Source of the DNA: an uncultured Cardiobacterium sp.
GTDB taxonomy: Bacteria; Pseudomonadota; Gammaproteobacteria; Cardiobacteriales; Cardiobacteriaceae
Direction: 5' to 3'
Assembly: GCF_938028825.1 (NCBI RefSeq)
Contig: NZ_CALIZP010000033.1
Coordinates: 1 to 64,000 of the forward strand
DNA: 64,000 nucleotides
Shown here: in pieces, positions 45,612 to 54,389 of the stretch
How the letters are laid out: the number at the start of each line of letters is the position of its first letter
How positions within the stretch are numbered: the stretch's first letter is position 1
The notes under the pieces: generated by a model
Databases searched by the model: none
The model's input: the letters and a program-made list of their open reading frames with translations, nothing else
Told to the model about the DNA's origin: nothing
Translations under genes and position numbers: made by a program

Positions 45612-45930
45612 CACCACGCGCCATGCCCTGTTAACCGGTTTTCTCTTTTTCATCGGCAAAATTCGCTCAAAATTGCCGCGAAAACGTAAAAATCCCGCGC
45701 CGCCGCGTTTTTTTTAACGCATCTGCCGTTTGCCGCCGTTATTAGGGAATCTCACCCTTAGTTACCGCTTGCCGGGCGGCGATCACCCGCCTTGCCGGGT
45801 GATTTTTATCATTATCTCCCCTGCCCACCGCCATCCTGCCGTTTGCCACCCGGGCAGCACGGAGAAATGCCGCTTGACGCCTCTTGATGCGATGCGTACT
45901 GTTACCCGCCCGTAATGAGAAGAAGCAGCT
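45612..45930 (+). promoter_or_regulatory. Leader region of the ilv operon
   Basis: About 320 bases without a clear gene. A GC hairpin followed by T8 lies near 45696-45714, and a stronger terminator-like hairpin at 45782-45808. Just after it, GTG ATT TTT ATC ATT ATC begins a possible short Ile-rich reading frame. Attenuation control is possible but unproven. Confidence 0.35.
45782..45808 (+). terminator. Terminator-like hairpin upstream of ilvI (possible attenuator)
   Basis: Stem ATCACCCG / CGGGTGAT with a CCTTGC loop, followed by TTTTATC, about 120 bases before the ilvI start codon. Confidence 0.55.
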
Positions 45931-47697
45931 ATGGCGAAAAAAAAACATCACATCAGCGGTGCAGACATCATCATCGAGGCACTGCGCGAGGAGCAGGTAA
46001 CGCACGTTTTCGGTTATCCGGGCGGTGCGGTACTGCATATTTATGACGCGATTTACAAGCAGAAGGACATCACCCACATTCTCGCCCGCCACGAGCAGGG
46101 CGCGGTACACGAGGCGGACGGTTACGCGCGCGCCTCCGGCAAGGTCGGCGTGGCGGTGGTTACCTCCGGGCCGGGGCTGACCAATGCCGTGACCGGGATT
46201 GCCACCGCCCATGCCGATTCCATCCCGCTGGTGGTCATTTCCGGCCAAGTGCCGTCGGCGCTGATTGGTAACGACGCCTTCCAGGAAGTAGATGCGGTCG
46301 GCATCACCCGTCCCTGCGTCAAGCACAGCTTTTTGGTGAAGAATGTGGAAGAACTGGCGCTGACCATAAAAAAGGCTTTCCATATCGCGCGCAGCGGCAG
46401 ACCGGGTCCGGTGCTGATTGATGTCGCCAAAGACGTGACCGGTGCTTTCACCGATTTCAACTACCCCGACGAAGTCTCGCTGCGCTCTTATCAGCCGACG
46501 GTGGAAGGCCACGTCGGGCAAATCAAGCGCGCGCTGAAATCGCTGAAAAAAGCAAAGCGACCGGTGCTGTACTTCGGCGGCGGCGTCATTCTTGATAATG
46601 CCCACGCGGAACTGATTGATGTGGCGCGCCGCCTGCACCTGCCCGTGACGGGGACGCTGATGGGGCTTGGCGGTTATCCCGGCAACGACCCGCAATTCCT
46701 GGGGATGTTGGGGATGCACGGCACTTATGAAGCGAACATGGCGATGCACCATGCCGATGTGCTCTTTGCCGTCGGCGCCCGCTTCGATGACCGAGTCACC
46801 GGCGATGTGAACAAATTCTGCCCGCATGCGGAAATCATCCACGTCGATATCGACCCCTCTTCCATCTCGAAAAACGTCACCGTGCACATCCCCATCGTCG
46901 GCTCGGTGCGCGCTGTGCTCGGCGAGATGCTGCACCAGATAGGCGAAGAGACAGCTGATCCCGCGCATACCGCCGACTGGTGGGCGCAAATTGCCAAATG
47001 GCGCGCGGTTGACTCGCTCAAATACGAAACCGACGGCGAGCGCATCAAGCCGCAGCAAGTCATCGAAACCCTCTACAAACTCACCGGCGGGCGAGCCATC
47101 ATCGCGTCTGATGTCGGCCAGCACCAAATGTGGGCAGCGCAATACTTCCCCTTCCACGAACCGCGCCGCTGGATCAATTCCGGCGGCCTCGGCACGATGG
47201 GTTTTGGCTATCCGGCGGCGATTGGCGCGAAAATCGCCCGCCCCGACGAAGACGTGTACTGCATCACCGGCGACGGCTCCATCCAGATGATGATTCAGGA
47301 AATGACCACCGCCCTGCAATATCAAGTACCGGTGAAAATCCTCTGCCTGAACAACGGCTACCTCGGCATGGTGCGGCAGTGGCAGGAATTCTTCTACGAC
47401 CGCCGCTACTCGATGAGCACCATGGATGTGCAACCCGATTTCATCAAACTTGCCGAAGCCTACGGGCACAGCGGCGTGCGCATCAGCCGCCCGGACGAAC
47501 TCGAACCGGCCCTGCGCGACATCATCGCCCAGAAAGATAAAACCGTTTTCGCCGACATCGTCATCGACCCTAGCGAAAACGTCTATCCGATGATACCGGC
47601 GGGCGGCGGTCAGGCGGAAATGCTGCTCGGCAAAAGCTGCCGCCGCAACAAAGACAACGACCAAGACAGCGACAGCCAGGAAATGGTACTGATATGA
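45931..47697 (+). CDS. ilvI: Acetolactate synthase large subunit
   Basis: First common enzyme of branched-chain amino acid synthesis. The 588-residue ThDP enzyme has VFGYPGGAVLHIYDA with the catalytic glutamate in LARHEQGAVHEADGYAR, VTSGPGLTNAVTGIATA, and the ThDP-binding GDGSIQMMIQEM with LNNGYLGMVRQWQ. The start codon is followed by a run of nine A bases (KKK). The four-base overlap with ilvH shows that both subunits are co-translated. Confidence 0.97.
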   Translation: MAKKKHHISGADIIIEALREEQVTHVFGYPGGAVLHIYDAIYKQKDITHILARHEQGAVHEADGYARASGKVGVAVVTSGPGLTNAVTGIATAHADSIPLVVISGQVPSALIGNDAFQEVDAVGITRPCVKHSFLVKNVEELALTIKKAFHIARSGRPGPVLIDVAKDVTGAFTDFNYPDEVSLRSYQPTVEGHVGQIKRALKSLKKAKRPVLYFGGGVILDNAHAELIDVARRLHLPVTGTLMGLGGYPGNDPQFLGMLGMHGTYEANMAMHHADVLFAVGARFDDRVTGDVNKFCPHAEIIHVDIDPSSISKNVTVHIPIVGSVRAVLGEMLHQIGEETADPAHTADWWAQIAKWRAVDSLKYETDGERIKPQQVIETLYKLTGGRAIIASDVGQHQMWAAQYFPFHEPRRWINSGGLGTMGFGYPAAIGAKIARPDEDVYCITGDGSIQMMIQEMTTALQYQVPVKILCLNNGYLGMVRQWQEFFYDRRYSMSTMDVQPDFIKLAEAYGHSGVRISRPDELEPALRDIIAQKDKTVFADIVIDPSENVYPMIPAGGGQAEMLLGKSCRRNKDNDQDSDSQEMVLI

Positions 47698-48206
47698 GCA
47701 CAAAACGACACGTTATCTCCCTTCTCATGGAAAACCGCGCAGGCGCGCTCTCGCGCGTCGTCGGCCTCTTCTCGGCGCGCGGCTTCAACATCGAAAACCT
47801 GAACGTCGCGCCGACGCAGGACGAAACCATCTCGCGCCTGACGCTGGTCACCTACTGCGACGAAAAACTCATCGAACAAATCAACAAACAGCTCAACAAA
47901 CTCATCGAGGTCATCAAGCTGGTGAACCTCTCCGACACCGAATTCGTCGACCGCGAAATGCTCTTAATCAAAATCAACGTGGACGCGAAAAACCGGGGCC
48001 AATATCTGCAACTGGCGGAAGCCTTCCGCGCGCGCATCATCGCCATCACGCCAAGCACCGTCATCTTTGAAGTCACCGGCTCACAGCGCAAACTCGACGC
48101 CTTCATCGGCGTGCTGGAACCGGAAATCATCGCCGAAATGGCGCGCACCGGCGTTACCGGCCTCGCCGCCACCGGCACGGGCAAGTGCCTGATTATGAAC
48201 GACTGA
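47694..48206 (+). CDS. ilvH: Acetolactate synthase small (regulatory) subunit
   Basis: The 170-residue regulatory subunit has the N-terminal ACT domain (HVISLLMENRAGALSRVVG, FSARGFNIENLNVAPT) that senses valine, and the C-terminal domain with AEAFRARIIAITPSTVIFEV and TGSQRKLDAFI. It overlaps ilvI by four bases. A small secreted-protein gene follows after 16 bases, ahead of ilvC. Confidence 0.97.
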   Translation: MSTKRHVISLLMENRAGALSRVVGLFSARGFNIENLNVAPTQDETISRLTLVTYCDEKLIEQINKQLNKLIEVIKLVNLSDTEFVDREMLLIKINVDAKNRGQYLQLAEAFRARIIAITPSTVIFEVTGSQRKLDAFIGVLEPEIIAEMARTGVTGLAATGTGKCLIMND

Positions 48207-48222
48207 CCCACGGAGAACCGCC

Positions 48223-48642
48223 ATGAAAAAAACCGCCCTCCTCATCCTCGGCGTCCTGCTGGCAGGCCATGCCCTCGCGCAGTTCGACTACCCCGGGCGC
48301 AAACTCAACAAACTGACCCTTGAAATCATCGAAAACGCCAAACAGGCGGCAAAAAAAGCGCCGGACGAAGCGGCAAAAATAGCAGCCTTCACCGCCTACC
48401 TCGAAACCCGGAAAGAAGAATACAAAGAAGCCTCCATAGAAGCCTGCATCGCCGAGCGGGGCGTGGAAAAAGCCGGGGCGTGCAGCTGCGCTGCGGAAAA
48501 ATCCGACTACCCGCGCCTCTTCCGTTTCTGGGCGCTGCACAACCTCACCGAGCAGGACACCAGCGCCGAACTCGACGCACTGACGGTGGCCAACGACGCT
48601 GTCGCGCAAGGATGCGGCCTGACGGGCGAACAGGCGCAATGA
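48223..48642 (+). CDS. Small secreted protein of unknown function within the ilv operon
   Basis: The 139-residue protein has a clear signal peptide (LLILGVLLAGHALA, cleaved before QFDYPG) and a helical, charged mature part with KAPDEAAKIAAF and YKEASIEACIAERGV. Four mature cysteines (ACIAE, ACSCAAEK, GCGLTG) could form two disulfides in the periplasm. No family was recognised. Its ATG follows CGGAGAACC, and it sits between ilvH and ilvC with no terminator visible, so it should be co-expressed with isoleucine/valine synthesis genes. Confidence 0.7.
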   Translation: MKKTALLILGVLLAGHALAQFDYPGRKLNKLTLEIIENAKQAAKKAPDEAAKIAAFTAYLETRKEEYKEASIEACIAERGVEKAGACSCAAEKSDYPRLFRFWALHNLTEQDTSAELDALTVANDAVAQGCGLTGEQAQ

Positions 48643-48703
48643 CACCGTTGCGGGCTTCGATCCGCCATTTAATCATTTCAACAAACCCACAACCGGAGAA
48701 CCC

Positions 48704-49717
48704 ATGAAAGTCTATTACGACAAAGATGCGGACATGAGCGTCCTGCAAGGCAAAACCGTCGCCATCCTCGGCTACGGCTCACAGGGTCACGCCCATGCCA
48801 ACAACCTCAAAGAAAGCGGCGTGAACGTCGTCGTCGGCCTGCGCGAAGGCGGCGCAAGCTGGAAAAAAGCCGTGAACGCAGGCCTCACCGTCAAACCCGT
48901 CAAAGACGCCGTTAAAGGTGCGGACATCGTCATGATCCTGCTGCCGGATGAAAACATCGCCGAGGTCTATCGCAACGTCGAAGCCGACATCAAAAACGGC
49001 GCGGCGCTCGCCTTTGCCCACGGCTTCAATATCCACTATGGACAAGTCAGCCCCAGAGCCGATCTGGACGTCATCATGATTGCGCCGAAAGCGCCTGGTC
49101 ACACCGTGCGCAGCACCTACCAGCAGGGCGGCGGCGTACCGCACCTCATCGCGGTTGAGCAGGACAAAAGCGGCAAAGCGCGCGACCTCGCCCTCGCTTA
49201 CGCCGTGGCGAACGGCGGCGGCAAAGCGGGCATCATCGAAACCAGCTTCAAAGAAGAAACCGAAACCGACCTTTTCGGCGAACAGGCCGTACTCTGCGGC
49301 GGCGTGGTCGAACTCATCAAAGCGGGCTTCGAGACGCTCGTTAATGCGGGCTATGCGCCGGAAATGGCCTACTTCGAATGCCTGCACGAAATGAAGCTCA
49401 TCGTGGACCTCATCTACGAAGGCGGCATTGCCAACATGAACTACTCCATCTCGAATAACGCCGAATTTGGTGAATATGTCACCGGCCCGGCGGTTATCAA
49501 CGAGGAAAGCCGTTACGCGATGCAAGAATGTCTCGCCAACATCCAGAACGGCGAATACGCCAAGCGCTTCATCACCGAATACAAAGTGGGGGCGCCGTCC
49601 ATGACCGCCCGCCGTCGCCAGAACGCCGAACACCCCATCGAAATCGTCGGCGCCAAACTGCGCGACATGATGCCGTGGATAAAAGCGAACCGCCTGGTGG
49701 ATCAGGAAAAGAACTGA
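48704..49717 (+). CDS. ilvC: Ketol-acid reductoisomerase, class I
   Basis: Second enzyme of valine/isoleucine synthesis. The 337-residue length is that of the short class I enzyme. The Rossmann motif is AILGYGSQGHAHANNLKESG, with VGLREGGASW as the NADPH phosphate-binding loop. The knotted domain shows ETDLFGEQAVLCGGV and FECLHEMKLIVDLIYEGG with metal ligands. The ATG follows CCGGAG. A terminator follows the stop codon closely. Confidence 0.97.
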   Translation: MKVYYDKDADMSVLQGKTVAILGYGSQGHAHANNLKESGVNVVVGLREGGASWKKAVNAGLTVKPVKDAVKGADIVMILLPDENIAEVYRNVEADIKNGAALAFAHGFNIHYGQVSPRADLDVIMIAPKAPGHTVRSTYQQGGGVPHLIAVEQDKSGKARDLALAYAVANGGGKAGIIETSFKEETETDLFGEQAVLCGGVVELIKAGFETLVNAGYAPEMAYFECLHEMKLIVDLIYEGGIANMNYSISNNAEFGEYVTGPAVINEESRYAMQECLANIQNGEYAKRFITEYKVGAPSMTARRRQNAEHPIEIVGAKLRDMMPWIKANRLVDQEKN

Positions 49718-49727
49718 GCGACACCGC

Positions 49728-49756
49728 AAAAGCCCCTTCGCCAAAGGGGCTTTTTC
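49728..49756 (+). terminator. Terminator of the ilv operon
   Basis: Stem AAAAGCCCCTT / AAGGGGCTTTT with a CGCC loop and T-run, 11 bases after ilvC. Confidence 0.9.
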
Positions 49757-49874
49757 TTGCGGAAAACCGCCCCTGCCGTGCAGCGGCGGGGAAAATGCCG
49801 TCTTGCCGCCGGAACGGTACGGTTCTTGCATATAATTTTTGTCAATCCGACGCCTTATCCGTCAAGAATCACCG

Positions 49875-50552
49875 ATGAACCCCGCAACCGACCCCGCCAC
49901 ACCGCCGCCCGGTAAAACCACGCCGTACATCGCCGCCAAGATCGCCGCCGTCGAAATCTATGAAAACATCACGGCCATCCTGCATGAAGACAGGCGCACG
50001 CATGCCGAGAGCGCCTTCGCCACCCTCGGCAGTCTCGCCGGACAGGCCTGCCTGCGCGCCGCATTGCTCGGAAACGATACCCTCATCACGGTCAGCGATG
50101 TTGCCGGACATCACTATTACTATGGCGAGGCAATCGACCGCCTGCTGCTGTCAGACCGCCTCTCCGTCTGGTCGCTGCTCGGCACCGCCATGCAGAAATA
50201 CCGCGATGCCGCACTGCCGGACATCGAGGCCATCCGCCATCATGTAACGCAAACCGTCGGCGCCCCGCAATTCGGCATTCCCCGCCTGCCGCGCGGCCGG
50301 GAAATCCGCATGACGCCGCTGGAAAGCCTGCAACTCTGGCAGCCGCTGCAAGCGGGCATCCTCGACCGCCTGCGCGTCCCGCCGCCGGAATGGCACCTCG
50401 CTTACGGCCTTGCCGTGCAGAAAATGCTGGCGCAGGACGCCCTGCCGCCGACGCAGGCGGCGCTGATCGTCATGGAATGTGCCGTGCCGATGAGCAAAGT
50501 GCTTGACGATACAGCCGGCGCAGCCCTCGAAAGCGGCCATACCGCGCAGTAG
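49875..50552 (+). CDS. Hypothetical protein
   Basis: A 225-residue soluble protein not recognised. It is mostly helical, with ACLRAALLGNDTLITVSDV, GHHYYYGEAIDRLLLSDRLS and PPTQAALIVMECAVPMSKVL. No signal peptide, membrane helix or catalytic motif stands out. The start at 49875 follows the A/T-rich stretch TATAATTTTTG (about 49832-49842), which contains a TATAAT suitable as a -10 box. The rhomboid gene follows after 32 bases and could be in the same transcript. Confidence 0.7.
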   Translation: MNPATDPATPPPGKTTPYIAAKIAAVEIYENITAILHEDRRTHAESAFATLGSLAGQACLRAALLGNDTLITVSDVAGHHYYYGEAIDRLLLSDRLSVWSLLGTAMQKYRDAALPDIEAIRHHVTQTVGAPQFGIPRLPRGREIRMTPLESLQLWQPLQAGILDRLRVPPPEWHLAYGLAVQKMLAQDALPPTQAALIVMECAVPMSKVLDDTAGAALESGHTAQ

Positions 50553-50584
50553 AATGCCGCCGAAACCGCCACCCGCCACGGAAG

Positions 50585-51148
50585 ATGCTCCCTGACCCCG
50601 CCACCCTCTGGCATTACGCCGCCCGCAATCCGCTGCTGGCCCTGCTCGCCCTGATGTGGGCGGGCTTTATCCTTGACCTGCTGACCTGCAAGATGCTGCG
50701 CCCCGTTTTCGGCATTCATCCGCGCCGCTTCCTCAGCCTGCCCGCCATCTTTACTGCGCCGCTTTTGCACGTCGATCTCACCCATCTGCTCTCCAATTCC
50801 ATCCCGCTCGCCATTCTCGGTTTTCTCAGTGGCGATTTGCTGCCGCTGCACCAGTTCCTGCTGCTGCTCTTCATCGCCACCGGCGGCAGCGGGCTGGGCG
50901 TGTGGCTGTTCGGGCGGCGGGCGGTGATGCTCGGCGCTTCGGGACTGGTCTTCGCCCTGTTCGGCTTCCTCCTCGCCTACGCCTGGTTCAGCCGCGACAA
51001 ACACGCCCTCTATTACGCCGCCGCCGCCTTCCTCCTCTATGGCGGCCTGCTGCTGTCGCTGTTCAAATACCGGCCGGAGATTTCCTGGGCGGCGCATATC
51101 TGGGGCTTCGCCGCCGGTATCGCGGCGGCACGGTGGCTGAGCGCATGA
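50585..51148 (+). CDS. Rhomboid family intramembrane serine protease
   Basis: The 187-residue membrane protein has about six hydrophobic helices. The rhomboid motifs are HVDLTHLLSN after the first loop, the catalytic serine 119 in GASGLVF, and the catalytic histidine in SWAAHIWGFAAG. Cleavage would occur within the inner membrane. It overlaps the next gene by four bases (ATGA). Confidence 0.9.
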   Translation: MLPDPATLWHYAARNPLLALLALMWAGFILDLLTCKMLRPVFGIHPRRFLSLPAIFTAPLLHVDLTHLLSNSIPLAILGFLSGDLLPLHQFLLLLFIATGGSGLGVWLFGRRAVMLGASGLVFALFGFLLAYAWFSRDKHALYYAAAAFLLYGGLLLSLFKYRPEISWAAHIWGFAAGIAAARWLSA

Positions 51149-51783
51149 AGCGCGCCCGCATCTTCGCCACCCTGGAACGCCTACGCGAACATTACGGCGA
51201 CCAGCGCTGGTGGTGTCAGGAAAACCGCCTTGCCGACTGGGTATCGATGATCCTGATCCAGCAGACGACCCAGCAGAATGCGGAAAAAGCGCTGGCGGGA
51301 CTGGCAGACATGCTGACTCCCGCTGCCCTAGCAGCGTTACCTTTGGAGGCCTTGCAGGCGCGCATCCGCCCCGCCGGGTTCTACAAACAGAAAAGCGTGT
51401 ATATCAAGGAACTGGTGCAATGGTTTATCGAAAAGGGCGGGGATCTCGCCGCCTTTGCCGACGTGCCGACCGCCGCGCTGCGCACGGAATTGCTGACCCT
51501 GAAAGGCGTGGGGCAGGAAACAGCGGACGCCATGCTGCTTTACATTTTCGGACGCAAAGTCTTCATTGCCGACCGCTACGCCCTGCGCTTCTTTCAGCGC
51601 CTCGGGCTGAGTGAAGCCCGCGATTACACCGCCCTGCGCGCCGAGTGCATGCCGCTGCCGGCAGACATCAGCCTGCACACCGCGCAGGAATGGCATGCGG
51701 TGATTGATGAACACGGCAAAGCCTTCCGCAAGAACCCGCAGCTGGATGAAAGCTGGCTGTGCCCGCCTGCCAGTCCTGCCTGA
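51145..51783 (+). CDS. HhH-GPD DNA glycosylase, endonuclease III/MagIII-like without iron-sulfur cluster
   Basis: The 212-residue protein has the endonuclease III fold pattern: DWVSMILIQQTTQQNAEKAL, the helix-hairpin-helix LKGVGQETADAMLLYIFGR and the catalytic aspartate in FIADRYALRFFQRLG. The lyase lysine of Nth (GRKTA) is replaced by glutamate (GQETA). The C-terminal four-cysteine cluster is absent (HGKAFRKNPQLDESWLCP). These features match 3-methyladenine glycosylases of the MagIII type more than Nth. Confidence 0.82.
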   Translation: MKRARIFATLERLREHYGDQRWWCQENRLADWVSMILIQQTTQQNAEKALAGLADMLTPAALAALPLEALQARIRPAGFYKQKSVYIKELVQWFIEKGGDLAAFADVPTAALRTELLTLKGVGQETADAMLLYIFGRKVFIADRYALRFFQRLGLSEARDYTALRAECMPLPADISLHTAQEWHAVIDEHGKAFRKNPQLDESWLCPPASPA

Positions 51784-51814
51784 GCGCCCTGCCCTTCACC
51801 ATACAGCCACCGCG

Positions 51815-52720
51815 ATGACCACCCCCGATCACGACCCTTTCCCTGAACTGCTGCTGGCGCGGCAGGATGATGATGCCATCGGCATGTCCATGCTGATTTA
51901 TCCTGACCGCACGCCGGCCAGGAACCTGTTCTGGCTGACGCTGGCGGTATTTGTGCTGCTGTATTTGTTGCCGTGGCGCGAGAGATATTTTCAGGCTTGG
52001 GTGCTGGCTACTGCCATTTATACATTGCCGATGGTATGGAGTTGGGGCTGGCAGAATTATGCACATCTCGATATTCAGACCATTTATCTTTCTGCGGATG
52101 ATGGTGTACCCAGTCACCGTATTGCGCCTGTTGCAGATAATGGGGCAAATCATCTGCGCATTTTGCCGCGTCAGACGGAAACGCGATATGTGCGTTCCGG
52201 TCTGGATTCGGGCATGTTTTCCATAAATATCATATTGCTGCTTGTGGTTTTTGCCGCAGGCTATAACGAGAATTCCAATATTTTGCGGGACAAGACGCCG
52301 GAAATCCCGCTGGCGCAGATGCGGGTCGTGGAGGGCAAAACGCCGGCGGCGCCCTGGGTTATTGAAACGAGACATTCAATCAGGTCTTATCTGCTGATTG
52401 ATGGTGTCTATCTGAATTGCGATTTTCATTTTGAGCAAGATGCCTGCGATGAGGTCTATCGCTTTGCCGGAAAGCCGATAAAGGTGTGGTATTACCGGAA
52501 TAATTGGCGGGTCGATGCGGTCTATGCGATAGAGATTGATGGCCAGTCATTGCATGGCGACAATTATTTCCGCGCACGCTACCGGCAATTCCAGCGCACG
52601 GTGTGGTTGAGTCGTTTTGTGGCCGTGCCGCTCAGCATTCTGCTGTTTTTATGGTTAGGGCGGCGGGCGCAGCGGGTGTGCGAAGGGCTGTTTGCCTCGC
52701 GCCGCATCCGTATCCGCTAA
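51815..52720 (+). CDS. Membrane protein of unknown function
   Basis: The 301-residue protein has hydrophobic segments near 37-57, 60-78, 137-155 and 270-290, and a soluble domain between the last two with two cysteines (YLNCDFHFEQDACDEVYRF). The C-terminus is basic (FASRRIRIR). Base composition drops in GC across 51950-52560 compared with the neighbours. No family was recognised. It precedes lgt by about 105 bases containing A/T-rich promoter-like sequence. Confidence 0.7.
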   Translation: MTTPDHDPFPELLLARQDDDAIGMSMLIYPDRTPARNLFWLTLAVFVLLYLLPWRERYFQAWVLATAIYTLPMVWSWGWQNYAHLDIQTIYLSADDGVPSHRIAPVADNGANHLRILPRQTETRYVRSGLDSGMFSINIILLLVVFAAGYNENSNILRDKTPEIPLAQMRVVEGKTPAAPWVIETRHSIRSYLLIDGVYLNCDFHFEQDACDEVYRFAGKPIKVWYYRNNWRVDAVYAIEIDGQSLHGDNYFRARYRQFQRTVWLSRFVAVPLSILLFLWLGRRAQRVCEGLFASRRIRIR

Positions 52721-52825
52721 TGCCCGCGCCCCGCCGTGCACAGGCTTTATGCTATTATCGCGCGCGTTTTTTATGTCTTGATGCGACTGTAATGCGCTGT
52801 TTTTTCAGTAGAAGGTTTTAGGTTC

Positions 52826-53611
52826 ATGCTGCAATTCCCCAATTTCAACCCCTATATTTTCAAGCTCGGCCCGATTCACCCGACCTGGTACGGCCTGATG
52901 TATGTCATCGGCTTCGGCTGCGCTTATCTGCTCGGCGTGCGCCGCACCAAGTCAAATCCCGCCTGGAACAAGGAAGATGTCAGCGATTTGATGACCTATT
53001 TGATGCTCGGCGTGGTGCTGGGCGGGCGGATTGGCTATGTGCTGTTTTACGGCATGGGGTACTGGGCGCGCGACTGGCTCTATCCGCTGAAAATCTGGGA
53101 AGGCGGAATGTCTTTCCACGGCGGCCTGCTGGGGGTGATGTTCCTGCTCTGGCTGTTCGCGCGCAAGAAGGGCAAGGGTTTTTGGGACGTAACGGATTAT
53201 GTCGCGCCGATGATTCCGCCGGGGCTGTTCTTCGGCCGCATCGGCAATTTCATTAACGGCGAACTGTGGGGCCGCCCGACCGACCTGCCCTGGGGCATGG
53301 TCTTCCCCGGCACCGGCGACGGCATCCCGCGCCACCCCTCGCAGCTCTATGAAGCGGGGCTGGAAGGCATCGTCCTCTTCATCGCCGTGTGGCTCTATTC
53401 CGCCAAACCGCGCCGCAGCGGGCAGGTATCGGGGCTGTTCCTCATCCTCTACGCGCTGTTCCGCTCGCTGGTCGAACTGGTGCGCCAGCCGGACGGGCAG
53501 GTCAATTTCCTCATCGGCGAGCTGACGATGGGGCAGGCGCTCAGCCTGCCGATGCTGATTCTCGGCCTGTGGCTGATGTTGCGGCGGGGGGCGCGTGCAA
53601 GCGTATCTTGA
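52826..53611 (+). CDS. lgt: Prolipoprotein diacylglyceryl transferase
   Basis: Adds diacylglycerol to the lipobox cysteine of prolipoproteins in the inner membrane. The 261-residue protein has the HGGLLG motif (within GGMSFHGGLLGVMF) and the signature GRIGNFINGELWGRPT with the essential arginine and asparagine. Seven hydrophobic helices fit. thyA starts within its last 17 bases, the usual lgt-thyA arrangement. Confidence 0.96.
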   Translation: MLQFPNFNPYIFKLGPIHPTWYGLMYVIGFGCAYLLGVRRTKSNPAWNKEDVSDLMTYLMLGVVLGGRIGYVLFYGMGYWARDWLYPLKIWEGGMSFHGGLLGVMFLLWLFARKKGKGFWDVTDYVAPMIPPGLFFGRIGNFINGELWGRPTDLPWGMVFPGTGDGIPRHPSQLYEAGLEGIVLFIAVWLYSAKPRRSGQVSGLFLILYALFRSLVELVRQPDGQVNFLIGELTMGQALSLPMLILGLWLMLRRGARASVS

Positions 53612-54371
53612 CCTCCTGCGCCACGTGCTCGAACACGGCAGCGCCAAAGCGGACCGCACCGGCACCGGCACCCGCTCGGTGTTCGGCTACCAGATGCGCC
53701 TGAACTTGCAGGACGGTTTCCCGCTGCTCACCACCAAGCGGGTGCATTTCAAATCCATCGTGCATGAACTGCTGTGGTTCCTGCGCGGCGAGACCAACAT
53801 CGGCTACCTGCGCGATAACGGCGTGACCATCTGGGACGAATGGGCGGACGAAAACGGCGACCTCGGCCCGGTGTACGGCAAGCAGTGGCGCGACTGGGCA
53901 GGACACGACCAGATTGCCCACGTCCTGCATCTCCTGAAAACTGACCCTGATTCGCGCCGCATGCTCGTCTCGGCCTGGAACGTCGGCGAACTGGCGGAGA
54001 TGGCGCTGATGCCCTGCCACACCCTGTTCCAGTTTTACGTCGCGGGCGGCCGCCTCTCCTGCCAGCTCTACCAGCGCTCGGCGGACGTTTTCCTCGGTGT
54101 GCCGTTCAACATCGCAAGCTACGCTCTCCTGACGCACATGATGGCGCAGCAGGCGGATTTGCAGGCCGGCGACTTCATCTGGACGGGCGGCGACGTACAC
54201 CTCTACAACAACCACCTCGACCAGGCGCGCGAACAACTCGCCCGCGCGCCCTACCCGCTGCCGACCCTTGCCTTGCGCCACGCGCCCACCATCGACAGCT
54301 ACCACTACGACGACATCCAGTTACAGCATTACCACAGCCATCCGCCCATCAAGGCACCCGTGGCCGTCTAA
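53595..54371 (+). CDS. thyA: Thymidylate synthase
   Basis: Makes dTMP from dUMP using methylenetetrahydrofolate. The 258-residue protein has DRTGTGTRSVFGYQMR, the nucleophile cysteine near 141 in LMPCHTLFQFYV, QRSADVFLGVPFNIASYA, and GDVHLYNNH. The family start is given by a GTG at 53595 that overlaps lgt, implying translational coupling. The C-terminus ends IKAPVAV as usual. Confidence 0.96.
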   Translation: MQAYLDLLRHVLEHGSAKADRTGTGTRSVFGYQMRLNLQDGFPLLTTKRVHFKSIVHELLWFLRGETNIGYLRDNGVTIWDEWADENGDLGPVYGKQWRDWAGHDQIAHVLHLLKTDPDSRRMLVSAWNVGELAEMALMPCHTLFQFYVAGGRLSCQLYQRSADVFLGVPFNIASYALLTHMMAQQADLQAGDFIWTGGDVHLYNNHLDQAREQLARAPYPLPTLALRHAPTIDSYHYDDIQLQHYHSHPPIKAPVAV

Positions 54372-54389
54372 CCCAACCGGAGAACACCC

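Noticed and set aside
45640..45930. Small protein gene of about 61 codons upstream of ilvI
   Set aside because: It relies on a TTG start without a good ribosome-binding site and crosses a terminator hairpin; treated as leader sequence.
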